A DNA stretch of 35,571 nucleotides from JAITWT01 sp964439605 (GTDB taxonomy: Bacteria > Pseudomonadota > Gammaproteobacteria > Burkholderiales > Burkholderiaceae_C). Below, piece by piece: positions 25,297 through 31,726 of the stretch. The notes beneath the pieces were generated by a model that saw only the letters and a program-made list of their open reading frames with translations, ran no database searches and was not told the DNA's origin. Every line of letters begins with the position of its first letter. Position 1 is the stretch's first letter. Location: the NCBI GenBank assembly GCA_964439605.1, contig CAYTPC010000029.1, positions 1-35,571 of the forward strand, given 5' to 3'. The translations under genes and the position numbers were made by a program.

Positions 25297-25509
25297 AATT
25301 TTGGGAATTGTGCGCTTGCGGGAACCCAAAGGGCAAATCGGCGTCCAACGAAATTATGACTTGCACGGTTTCAGAATCCGTGCGCGCGCTCAACTCAACT
25401 GCTTGAAGGCGCACGCGCCGGTTAAAATAAGAAGTTCAGGCTTGCGCGGGCGCGCGATTTTTCGATTTTTCCAAGCCTGTTCATGCCAGCGCCTGATTTG
25501 CCAGCGTTT

Positions 25510-25881
25510 ATGCCAGCCAAACGATCTTCCACCCCCAACCGCGTCTTCAAAGTGGCCGATCAGATCCAACGCGATCTGACGGAGTTGATCGCGCGCGAGT
25601 TGAAGGACCCGCGTGTGGGCATGATCACGCTGCAAAGCGTGGAGGTTTCATCCGACTACTCGCACGCCAAGGTGTATTACAGCGTGCTGGTGGGCGACGT
25701 GAAGCAGACGCAAGAGGCGCTCGATCAGGCTGCCGGGTTTTTGCGCAGTTGCCTGTTCAAGCGACTGCATATTCACACGGTGCCGACGCTGCACTTCATC
25801 TTCGACCGCACGCCGGAGCGCGCCGCCGATCTGAACGCGCTGATCGCCAAGGCGGTCGCTTCCCGCTCCAAGGACGACTGA
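25510..25881 (+). CDS. rbfA: Ribosome-binding factor A
   Basis: A 123-residue KH-fold protein required for late 30S maturation. Seen features are NRVFKVADQIQRDLTELIARELKDPRVGMITLQSVEVS near the start and the strand DYSHAKVYYSVL, then LRSCLFKRLHIHTVPTLHFIFDRTPERAADLNALI. ATG at 25510 begins the family homology; an in-frame ATG at 25483 would add nine residues. The TTTTTCC/A-T-rich stretch at 25457-25470 and a TAAAAT at 25423-25428 are the only promoter-like hints upstream. truB follows within 5 nt. infB, its usual upstream partner, is absent here. Confidence 0.95.
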   Translation: MPAKRSSTPNRVFKVADQIQRDLTELIARELKDPRVGMITLQSVEVSSDYSHAKVYYSVLVGDVKQTQEALDQAAGFLRSCLFKRLHIHTVPTLHFIFDRTPERAADLNALIAKAVASRSKDD

Positions 25882-25885
25882 ACCC

Positions 25886-26908
25886 GTGAATGCGCCACGC
25901 ACGAGGGTGCAGCGGCGCCCTGTGCATGGGGTGTTGCTGCTCGATAAGCCATTGGGTCTTTCCAGCAACCAGGCGTTGCAGAAGATCAAATGGCTGCTGC
26001 GCGCCGAAAAGGCGGGGCATACGGGTACGCTCGATCCACTCGCAACCGGCGTTCTGCCGCTGTGTTTTGGCGCGGCGGCCAAGTTCAGCCAGCTTCATCT
26101 GGAGGCCGACAAGACGTATGAGGCCACCGCGCGGCTTGGCGTGCGCACCAGCACGGGCGATGCCGAGGGCCAAGTGATCCAGGAGCGCGCCGTGCGGGTC
26201 GCGGCGCAAGATCTGGCGCGTGCGGCGGCGCAGTTCACCGGATCGATCCAGCAGATTCCGCCGATGCACAGTGCGCTCAAAAAGGATGGCAAAGCGCTGT
26301 ACGACTATGCGCGCGCCGGCATTGAGGTCGAGCGCGTGGCGCGCCAGGTGACGGTGCACCAGTTGGACATTCGTCCGTCCGGTCCGTGGTCGACCGAGCC
26401 GGTGTCGATCGAGCTGGCCGCACGCGTGAGCAAGGGCACCTATATCCGTACGCTGGCCGAGGATATCGGCGAGGCGCTCGGTTGCGGGGCGCATCTGACG
26501 CGGCTGCGCCGTATCACCACCGGCGGTTTCGATCTTGCGCGGTGCGTCACACTCGAAGCTTTTGAATCCCTTGGTGAAGAAGAACGGCTCGCGTGCCTGC
26601 TGCCCGTTCAGGCGCTGGTGGCCGATCACGTGCGCGTGGACTTGGATGCGCAAGACGCGGCGCGTTTTCTCTCGGGCCTGCGCCGCCGCGGCGTCTGGCC
26701 GGATACCGAGGCGGTGGCCGTTTTTGGACCCATCCCCGCGAATTTAAATCTTCCACCCCACTGGCAGGAGAGGGCAGGAGGAAAGGAGAAAACTCTTTTC
26801 CTCGGAACGGGCTGCGTCAAGGCCGGTGAATTGATTCCCCGGCGTCTGCTCAATCCTCTCGAAATCGAACAAATCCTTCAACAGAATTCTTCAATCTCCA
26901 CATCATGA
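25886..26908 (+). CDS. truB: tRNA pseudouridine(55) synthase
   Basis: A 340-residue TruB, which makes the universal pseudouridine 55 in tRNA T loops. The conserved start VHGVLLLDKPLGLSSNQALQ, the catalytic segment KAGHTGTLDPLATGVLPLCFG (Asp in GTLDP), QIPPMHSALKKDGKALYDYAR and GTYIRTLAEDIGEALG are all present. The start is GTG at 25886, 4 nt after rbfA. The C-terminal PUA-type domain carries an unusual insertion of about 22 residues (from about 282), IPANLNLPPHWQERAGG, encoded by DNA with a different base composition and an inverted repeat (26780-26801). The stop overlaps the typA start (ATGA), so the two are coupled. Confidence 0.95.
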   Translation: MNAPRTRVQRRPVHGVLLLDKPLGLSSNQALQKIKWLLRAEKAGHTGTLDPLATGVLPLCFGAAAKFSQLHLEADKTYEATARLGVRTSTGDAEGQVIQERAVRVAAQDLARAAAQFTGSIQQIPPMHSALKKDGKALYDYARAGIEVERVARQVTVHQLDIRPSGPWSTEPVSIELAARVSKGTYIRTLAEDIGEALGCGAHLTRLRRITTGGFDLARCVTLEAFESLGEEERLACLLPVQALVADHVRVDLDAQDAARFLSGLRRRGVWPDTEAVAVFGPIPANLNLPPHWQERAGGKEKTLFLGTGCVKAGELIPRRLLNPLEIEQILQQNSSISTS

Positions 26909-28731
26909 GTAAACCCATTCGAAACATCGCCATCATCGCCCACGTCGACCACGGAAAGACCACGCTGGTCGATCAACTGCTGCGCCAAAGCGGCACCTTT
27001 CGCGCCAACGAAAAGGTCAGTGAGCGCGTGATGGACAACAACGATCTTGAAAGAGAACGCGGCATCACCATCCTCGCCAAGAACTGCGCCGTCAGTTGGC
27101 AAGGCACGCATATCAACATCGTGGATACCCCCGGGCACGCGGACTTCGGCGGCGCGGTCGAGCGCGCGCTGTCGATGGTTGACGGCGTGGTGCTGCTGAT
27201 CGACGCGCAGGAAGGCCCGATGCCGCAGACGCGCTTCGTCACCAAGAAGGCGCTCGCGCTGGGCCTCAAACCGATCGTGGTGGTCAACAAGGTGGACAAG
27301 CCGGGCGCGCGTCCGGACTACGTCATCAATGCGGCCTTCGACCTGTTCGACAAGCTCGGCGCGACCGATGAGCAACTCGAATTCCCGGTCGTCTATGCCT
27401 CGGGCCTGAACGGCTGGGCCTCGCTGCAAGAGGGCGCTCCCGGCGAACAGTGGGGGCCGGACATGGCGGCCCTGTTCGAGACCGTGCTGCAACATGTGTC
27501 CGCGCACGAGGGCGACCCCGCCGCGCCGCTGCAACTGCAAATTTCGTCGCTTGATTACTCCACCTACGTGGGCCGCATCGGCGTGGGCCGCGTCAACGCG
27601 GGCACGATCAGGCCGAACATGGACGTGCTGATGATGGAAGGCCCCGATGGCAAGAGCAGCAAGGGCCGCATCAACCAGGTGCTCAAATTCGAAGGACTCG
27701 ATCGCGTGCAGGCCACCAGCGCGGGCCCGGGCGACATCGTGCTGATCAACGGCATCGAAGACATCGGCATCGGCGTGACCATCACCGATCCGCTCGATCC
27801 GCAGCCGCTGCCCATGCTCAAGGTGGACGAGCCCACGCTGACGATGAATTTCTGTGTCAACACCAGCCCGCTGGCGGGCCGCGAAGGCAAATTCGTCACC
27901 AGCCGCCAGATCTGGGATCGTCTGCAGCGCGAACTGCAAAGCAATGTCGCGCTGCGCGTCAAGGAAACCAGCGAAGACGGAATATTCGAAGTCTCGGGCC
28001 GGGGCGAATTGCACCTGACGATCCTGCTGGAAAACATGCGCCGCGAAGGCTACGAGCTGGCCGTCTCCAAGCCGCGCGTGGTGTTCCGTGAAATCGACGG
28101 CCAGCGTTGCGAACCGATCGAACTGCTCACCGTCGACGTTGAAGACGAACACCAGGGAGGCGTGATGCAGGCGCTGGGCCTGCGCAAAGGCGAACTGGTC
28201 AGCATGGAACCCGATGGCCGGGGCCGCACCCGGCTCGAATACCGCATTCCGGCGCGCGGGCTGATCGGTTTCCAGAACGAATTTCTCAACCTCACGCGCG
28301 GCACCGGGCTGGCCAGCAACATCTTCGATGGCTACGAGCCTTACAAGGGTGAAATCGAATCGCGCAAGAACGGCGTGCTCATCAGCATGGACGACGGCGA
28401 AATCGTCACCTACGCACTGGGCAAGCTCGATGACCGGGGCCGCATGTTCGTCAGGCCCGGTGATCCGGTTTATGAAGGCATGATCGTGGGGATACACAGC
28501 CGTGACAACGATCTCGTCGTCAATGCCGTGCGCACCAAGCAGTTGACCAACTTTCGCGTCTCGGGCAAGGAGGACGCGATCAAAATCACGCCGCCGATCA
28601 TCCTCACGCTCGAATACGCGGTGGAGTTCATCGAGGACGATGAACTGGTCGAAATCACCCCCAAGAGCATCCGCCTGCGCAAGCGCCATCTGAAGGAGCA
28701 CGAGCGCAAGCGCGCCGGGCGCGAGCAATGA
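26905..28731 (+). CDS. typA: Translational GTPase TypA/BipA
   Basis: A 608-residue ribosome-associated GTPase. The G motifs are AHVDHGKTTLVDQLL (G1), RGITILAKN (G2), DTPGHADFGG (G3), VNKVDKPGARP (G4) and VYASGLNGWA (G5). These are followed by domain II (STYVGRIGVGRVNAGTI), the domain III/V folds (GRGELHLTILLENMRREGYELAVSKPRVV split over several strands) and the TypA-specific C-terminal domain with GMIVGIHSRDNDLVVNAVRTKQLTNFR. It acts in 50S assembly and growth under stress or cold. ATG at 26905 overlaps the truB end by 4 nt. Its stop codon is the first three bases of a family A repeat. Confidence 0.97.
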   Translation: MSKPIRNIAIIAHVDHGKTTLVDQLLRQSGTFRANEKVSERVMDNNDLERERGITILAKNCAVSWQGTHINIVDTPGHADFGGAVERALSMVDGVVLLIDAQEGPMPQTRFVTKKALALGLKPIVVVNKVDKPGARPDYVINAAFDLFDKLGATDEQLEFPVVYASGLNGWASLQEGAPGEQWGPDMAALFETVLQHVSAHEGDPAAPLQLQISSLDYSTYVGRIGVGRVNAGTIRPNMDVLMMEGPDGKSSKGRINQVLKFEGLDRVQATSAGPGDIVLINGIEDIGIGVTITDPLDPQPLPMLKVDEPTLTMNFCVNTSPLAGREGKFVTSRQIWDRLQRELQSNVALRVKETSEDGIFEVSGRGELHLTILLENMRREGYELAVSKPRVVFREIDGQRCEPIELLTVDVEDEHQGGVMQALGLRKGELVSMEPDGRGRTRLEYRIPARGLIGFQNEFLNLTRGTGLASNIFDGYEPYKGEIESRKNGVLISMDDGEIVTYALGKLDDRGRMFVRPGDPVYEGMIVGIHSRDNDLVVNAVRTKQLTNFRVSGKEDAIKITPPIILTLEYAVEFIEDDELVEITPKSIRLRKRHLKEHERKRAGREQ

Positions 28732-28758
28732 CCCTTGAAACGGCAGTTGAGCGCTAAT
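28729..28758 (+). repeat. Dispersed repeat family A, copy 4
   Basis: A 30-nt block beginning with the typA stop codon. It contains ACGGCAGTTGA and matches the inverted block at 1110-1139 at 28 of 30 positions. Its first 22 informative bases also match the second tandem copy after the SulP gene with two differences. Confidence 0.8.
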
Positions 28759-28775
28759 AGATCGTAAGCAGGCGC

Positions 28776-29255
28776 TCAGCGGTTGCGGCTCTTCATGGCC
28801 CGCTCGACCTCGCGCCTGCCTTCGCGTTCCTTGATGGTGTCGCGCTTGTCATGTTCGGCCTTGCCCTTGGCTAGCGCGATCTCGCATTTGACTCTGCCCG
28901 ATTTCCAATGCAGATTCAGCGGTACCAGCGTGTAGCCCTTTTGTTCCACTTTACCGACCAGACGCCGGATCTGGTCTTTGTGCAGCAGCAGCTTTTTGGT
29001 GCGCACGGCGTCGGGGTTGACGTGCGTCGAGGCGCTCTTGAGCGGGTTGATCTGGCAGCCGATCACGAACAGTTCGCCATTGCGGATGACGACGTAGCCG
29101 TCGGTCAGTTGCGCCTTGCCTTCGCGCAGCGCCTTGACTTCCCAGCCTTCGAGCACCATGCCGGCCTCGAAGTGTTCCTCGAAGAAGTAGTTGAACGCCG
29201 CTTTTTTGTTTTCGGCGATACGGCTGGAGGTTTGGGGTTTTTTCTTGGTGGCCAT
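28776..29255 (-). CDS. smpB: SsrA-binding protein
   Basis: A 159-residue SmpB, the partner of tmRNA in trans-translation. Characteristic parts are IAENKKAAFNYFFEEHFEAGMVLEGWEVKALREGK and GELFVIGCQINPL, then VEQKGYTLVPLNLHW and KCEIALAKGKAEHDKRDTIKEREGRREVERAMK, whose basic tail enters the ribosomal mRNA channel. No ssrA gene is adjacent. It is divergent from ratA with a 152-bp shared promoter region, an arrangement common in beta- and gammaproteobacteria. Confidence 0.97.
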   Translation of the reverse strand: MATKKKPQTSSRIAENKKAAFNYFFEEHFEAGMVLEGWEVKALREGKAQLTDGYVVIRNGELFVIGCQINPLKSASTHVNPDAVRTKKLLLHKDQIRRLVGKVEQKGYTLVPLNLHWKSGRVKCEIALAKGKAEHDKRDTIKEREGRREVERAMKSRNR

Positions 29256-29407
29256 GACGTTGAAGAAGAGTTTTGCATGGCTTCGGTCAACGCTGAACGA
29301 ATCCCATGCGGCTGTCGCATCTCATTGTCAATTCGAGCGCGCCAACTTGAGCAGACTGATTCAGCGGCGCCTTCAATAAAATCCTTTGCACACGCTGCGG
29401 CGATTTT

Positions 29408-29848
29408 ATGAAAACCGTTCACAAGTCCATCCTCATCTGGTACAGCGCCCAGGAAATGTACGAACTGGTCATCGACGTGGAACGTTACCCCGACTTTCTG
29501 CCTTGGTGTGACAGGGGGCGGGTGATCGAGCAAGACGAGACCGGCATGACGGCCGAGGTGGGGTTGGCCTTTGCAGGCTTTCGCCAGAGTTTCATTACCC
29601 GCAACGTCCACGTTCCGGGCCGCGAAGTGCACCTGAAACTGGTCGAAGGCCCGTTCTCCCGTCTCGACGGCATCTGGACTTTCACGCCCGTGGGCGGGGA
29701 CGGGGAACGTGCTTGCCGGGTTGAACTGAATATGCATTACGGCTTCAACAGTGCCGCATTGCGGGGGGTGGTGGGTCCGGTGTTCGACAAGATTGCGTCG
29801 AGCCTGGTCGAAGCCTTCATCAAACGTGCCGAACAGGTCTATGGGTGA
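29408..29848 (+). CDS. ratA: RatA/COQ10-like START-domain protein
   Basis: A 146-residue helix-grip protein. The opening VHKSILIWYSAQEMYELVIDVERYPDFLPWCDRG and the last helix PVFDKIASSLVEAFIKRAEQVYG are typical of the RatA/COQ10 family. COQ10 homologues bind ubiquinone, and a ratA gene in E. coli was reported to interfere with ribosomal subunit joining; which applies here is not clear. The gene overlaps the next (rnfH) by 8 nt and is divergent from smpB. It is a conserved housekeeping neighbour set, so a toxin-antitoxin role is not favoured. Confidence 0.93.
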   Translation: MKTVHKSILIWYSAQEMYELVIDVERYPDFLPWCDRGRVIEQDETGMTAEVGLAFAGFRQSFITRNVHVPGREVHLKLVEGPFSRLDGIWTFTPVGGDGERACRVELNMHYGFNSAALRGVVGPVFDKIASSLVEAFIKRAEQVYG

Positions 29849-30170
29849 ACGCGCGACGATCCGTGTGACCGTCGTCTGTTCGCCTGCGGAGCGCGAGGTG
29901 TTCGAGCATGCGTTGTCGCTGCCTGGCGGCACAACCGTGCGTGGCGCAGTGCAGGCCAGCGGTCTGGCGGCGCGTTATCTGGCGCTCGATTGGGAGTCGT
30001 TGGCGCCGGGTGTCTGGGGCCGGGCGGTGGATTGGGAGCGAAAGCTGTGTGACGGTGACCGGGTTGAACTGTGCCGCCCCTTGCTTGTCGATCCCAAAAC
30101 GGCGCGGCGCGCGCGGTTTGCGCGTCAGGGCGCGCGCGGCACGGGCTTGTTCACCAAGCGCCGGCCGTGA
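29841..30170 (+). CDS. rnfH: RnfH family (RatB, UPF0125) protein
   Basis: A 109-residue ubiquitin-fold-like protein. Landmarks are IRVTVVCSPAEREVFEHALSLPGGTTVRGAVQASGL and GDRVELCRPLLVDPKTARRARFARQ, the latter a strong RnfH/RatB signature (CRPLxxDPKxxRRxR). The function is not established. The ATG at 29841 sits inside the last codons of ratA, with an 8-nt overlap that implies translational coupling. The stop is followed at once by repeat family B. Confidence 0.9.
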   Translation: MGERATIRVTVVCSPAEREVFEHALSLPGGTTVRGAVQASGLAARYLALDWESLAPGVWGRAVDWERKLCDGDRVELCRPLLVDPKTARRARFARQGARGTGLFTKRRP

Positions 30171-30171
30171 G

Positions 30172-30195
30172 GGGGCATTCAGAGCTTTCTTAGGG
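30172..30195. repeat. Dispersed repeat family B, copy 2
   Basis: A 24-nt block containing CATTCAGAGCTTTCTTAGGG, matching the inverse of 13932-13955 at 22 of 24 positions. It begins 2 nt after the rnfH stop, in the same orientation relative to its gene as the copy that ends ispH. Confidence 0.6.
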
Positions 30196-30233
30196 CATTT
30201 TTCGTTCAGGTATTTACGTATTACTCGCTCCAT

Positions 30234-30310
30234 CGTCATTCTGCGCGGAGCGAAGCGAAGTCGCAGAATCCAGACGCCGCATGGATTCCGCGACGGAGCG
30301 CGCAATGACG
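30234..30310. repeat. 77-bp nested palindromic element
   Basis: The ends are CGTCATT (30234-30240) and AATGACG (30304-30310). Inside, TTCTGCG/CGCAGAA (30239-30245 and 30262-30268) and GAATCCA/TGGATTC (30266-30272 and 30282-30288) form alternative hairpins. The layout is typical of intergenic repeats beginning GTCATTC and containing GAATCCA found in many proteobacteria. It lies between convergent rnfH and the DUF4124 gene and may act as a bidirectional transcript end. Confidence 0.7.
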
Positions 30311-30348
30311 TGATCACACTGACTGTTCATGACTGAATCGAAACTGCT

Positions 30349-30879
30349 CTAATTACATTCGCTGGCGATCACGGCGTCGAGGTGGCGCTGTTCTTGGGCG
30401 CGGGCCGCGTCATCGAGGATTTCTCGTTCGCCTTGCGCGTTCAGCCGTGCGATGCGCATGCCGCTGTCCAGAGTGGCCTTGCCTTGGCGAGCGCGTTCGC
30501 AGTTTTCGGCCTTGGTCTTGGCAATTTTTGCCGCTTCGGCGGCCCGTTTTGCATTTTCAGCTTCCTCGGTCTTGCGCGCTTTTTCTTCTGATGTTTTGTT
30601 CGCGTCTGGCGATTGGCGCGTGTCAGCGCTGGCTTGGGTGGCAGTGCGTTCAGCCCGTTCACTGGTGGCCACAGGCGTATCCGGCGAGGGTGCCGCGTAC
30701 GACACGGGGGGAAGGGCGGAAGAGCTGCGGCGCAGGATGTTTTTTTCGGGGATGTCTCTGGGGGGCGGCTGGTCGCTGAAAACCCTGTAGCCACGATGGT
30801 CGATCCACTGCCACTGCGCGCTGGCTGCCAATGGCAGCGCGCAGAGACATCCCCATATGAGACGGTGTACGAACTTCAT
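30349..30879 (-). CDS. DUF4124 domain periplasmic protein
   Basis: A 176-residue protein. A Sec signal peptide (MKFVHRLIWGCLCALPLAASA) is followed by the short DUF4124 segment QWQWIDHRGYRVFSDQPPPRDIPEKNILRR, a beta-rich motif of unknown function. The rest is a highly charged, Ala/Lys/Glu-rich helix (about 90-130) that probably forms a coiled coil, then a C-terminal RLNAQGEREILDDAARAQEQRHLDAVIASECN. Function unknown. In many Burkholderiales it stands next to the ratA-rnfH pair, as here. It is convergent with rnfH across the nested palindrome. Confidence 0.85.
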   Translation of the reverse strand: MKFVHRLIWGCLCALPLAASAQWQWIDHRGYRVFSDQPPPRDIPEKNILRRSSSALPPVSYAAPSPDTPVATSERAERTATQASADTRQSPDANKTSEEKARKTEEAENAKRAAEAAKIAKTKAENCERARQGKATLDSGMRIARLNAQGEREILDDAARAQEQRHLDAVIASECN

Positions 30880-30910
30880 GGATGAAGTGTAATGTTTTGT
30901 TTCTTTTGGA

Positions 30911-30928
30911 CCTGGAGACGGCAGTTGA
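30911..30928 (+). repeat. Dispersed repeat family A, copy 5 (diverged)
   Basis: CCTGGAGACGGCAGTTGA differs from the SulP-end copies at two positions. It lies upstream of the DUF4124 gene and just before the branched structure that precedes the IS110 remnant. It is the only copy not at a gene end, though it abuts mobile DNA. Confidence 0.6.
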
Positions 30929-30933
30929 AGGCA

Positions 30934-31008
30934 CTCGCCGGCGCCGCGGGCTGTCGGCCCGCAAGGACGAGCAACGCCGCATGGCGCGCCATGCGCGGCA
31001 CTGGCGAG
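30934..31008 (+). other. Branched inverted-repeat structure upstream of the IS110 remnant
   Basis: An outer stem CTCGCC/GGCGAG (30934-30939 and 31003-31008) encloses a hairpin GCGGGC/GCCCGC (30946-30951 and 30957-30962) and an 18-bp perfect palindrome (30978-30995, half CGCATGGCG). It lies about 115 nt before the transposase ATG. In IS110 elements the non-coding end next to the transposase gene encodes a structured bridge RNA, so a relic of one is possible but not shown. Confidence 0.4.
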
Positions 31009-31123
31009 CGCGTAGCGCTGTCACCAAAGCCCGCGTAATTGGATGGACTCGCCCAAGCCGAGGCGTCTGGAGCGTCACGGTGGCATCCTTTGAGGATCAA
31101 CCAACGACAGCGAGGACGAGCCC

Positions 31124-31707
31124 ATGAAACAGCTTACATCAACCCATAGCGCAGCTGACCTGGCAGCGTGCAGCGTGATCGCGGTGGATCTGGCCAAACG
31201 GGTCTTTCAGGTGGCAGGAGAAGATGCTCTTGGCGTGGTGCACTACGAACACCGCATCAAATCGCGCGAAGCCTTCACGGCCTTTTTGAGCAGCCTGCCG
31301 CTTGGCTGCACGGTACTGATGGAAACCGGCCCCGGCGCGCAATCGTGGGCGCGCCAAGTCATCGCCCAAGGCCGTAACGCCTGCATTCTGCCCGCCCTGC
31401 ATGTCGAAGATCGCCGCAGCGGCGCCAAGAATGCCCGCAACGACGCGCTGACTATTTGCGCTCATTGATGATCGAGGGAGCGCACGCGGTGCTACGCCAT
31501 CTTGATCCGAATTCACAGCAGCCCGATGACCGGCGATTGCTGCGCTGGATAAACAGGTATGGGCGCAAGGGGGCGGCCATCCGGCTGGCCAACAGGAACT
31601 TTCGGATCGTGTGGGCGATGCTGCAAAGCCAGCAGGGTTATTGCCGACGGCCCCAACATAAAGCACAACCGTGTCTTATGCAGGAGATCAGACGGCTGAG
31701 TAACTGA
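31124..31707 (+). pseudogene. IS110-family transposase with internal deletion
   Basis: The first part (31124-31468, 114 residues) has the DEDD RuvC-like start: IAVDLAKRVFQVAGEDALG, LMETGPGAQSWARQVIAQG and KNARNDALTIC, where the family has K-N-D-x-x-D-A. It stops at TGA. The second part (31456-31707, another frame) reads LMIEGAHAVLRHL...LLRWINRYGRKGAAIRLANRNFRIVWAMLQSQQGY, the C-terminal region with a Ser-type tail of IS110 transposases. The middle, including the remaining catalytic Asp residues and most of the Transposase_20 domain, is deleted at about 31452-31458. No terminal inverted repeats are expected for this family. The element is inactive unless complemented in trans. Confidence 0.8.
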
Positions 31708-31726
31708 ACTGTATTGTGCCTTCGCC

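Noticed and set aside
25403..25428. TTGAAG and TAAAAT as a promoter for rbfA
   Set aside because: The spacing is 14 bp, too short for a normal sigma70 promoter. Mentioned only as a hint.
26878..28728. 616-codon open frame antisense to typA
   Set aside because: It is the exact shadow of the typA reading frame; typA has all GTPase motifs and the antisense protein has none.
29408..30170. ratA/rnfH(ratB) as a toxin-antitoxin module
   Set aside because: The two are conserved housekeeping neighbours of smpB with COQ10-like and RnfH domains. Nothing in the sequence supports a toxin-antitoxin mechanism.
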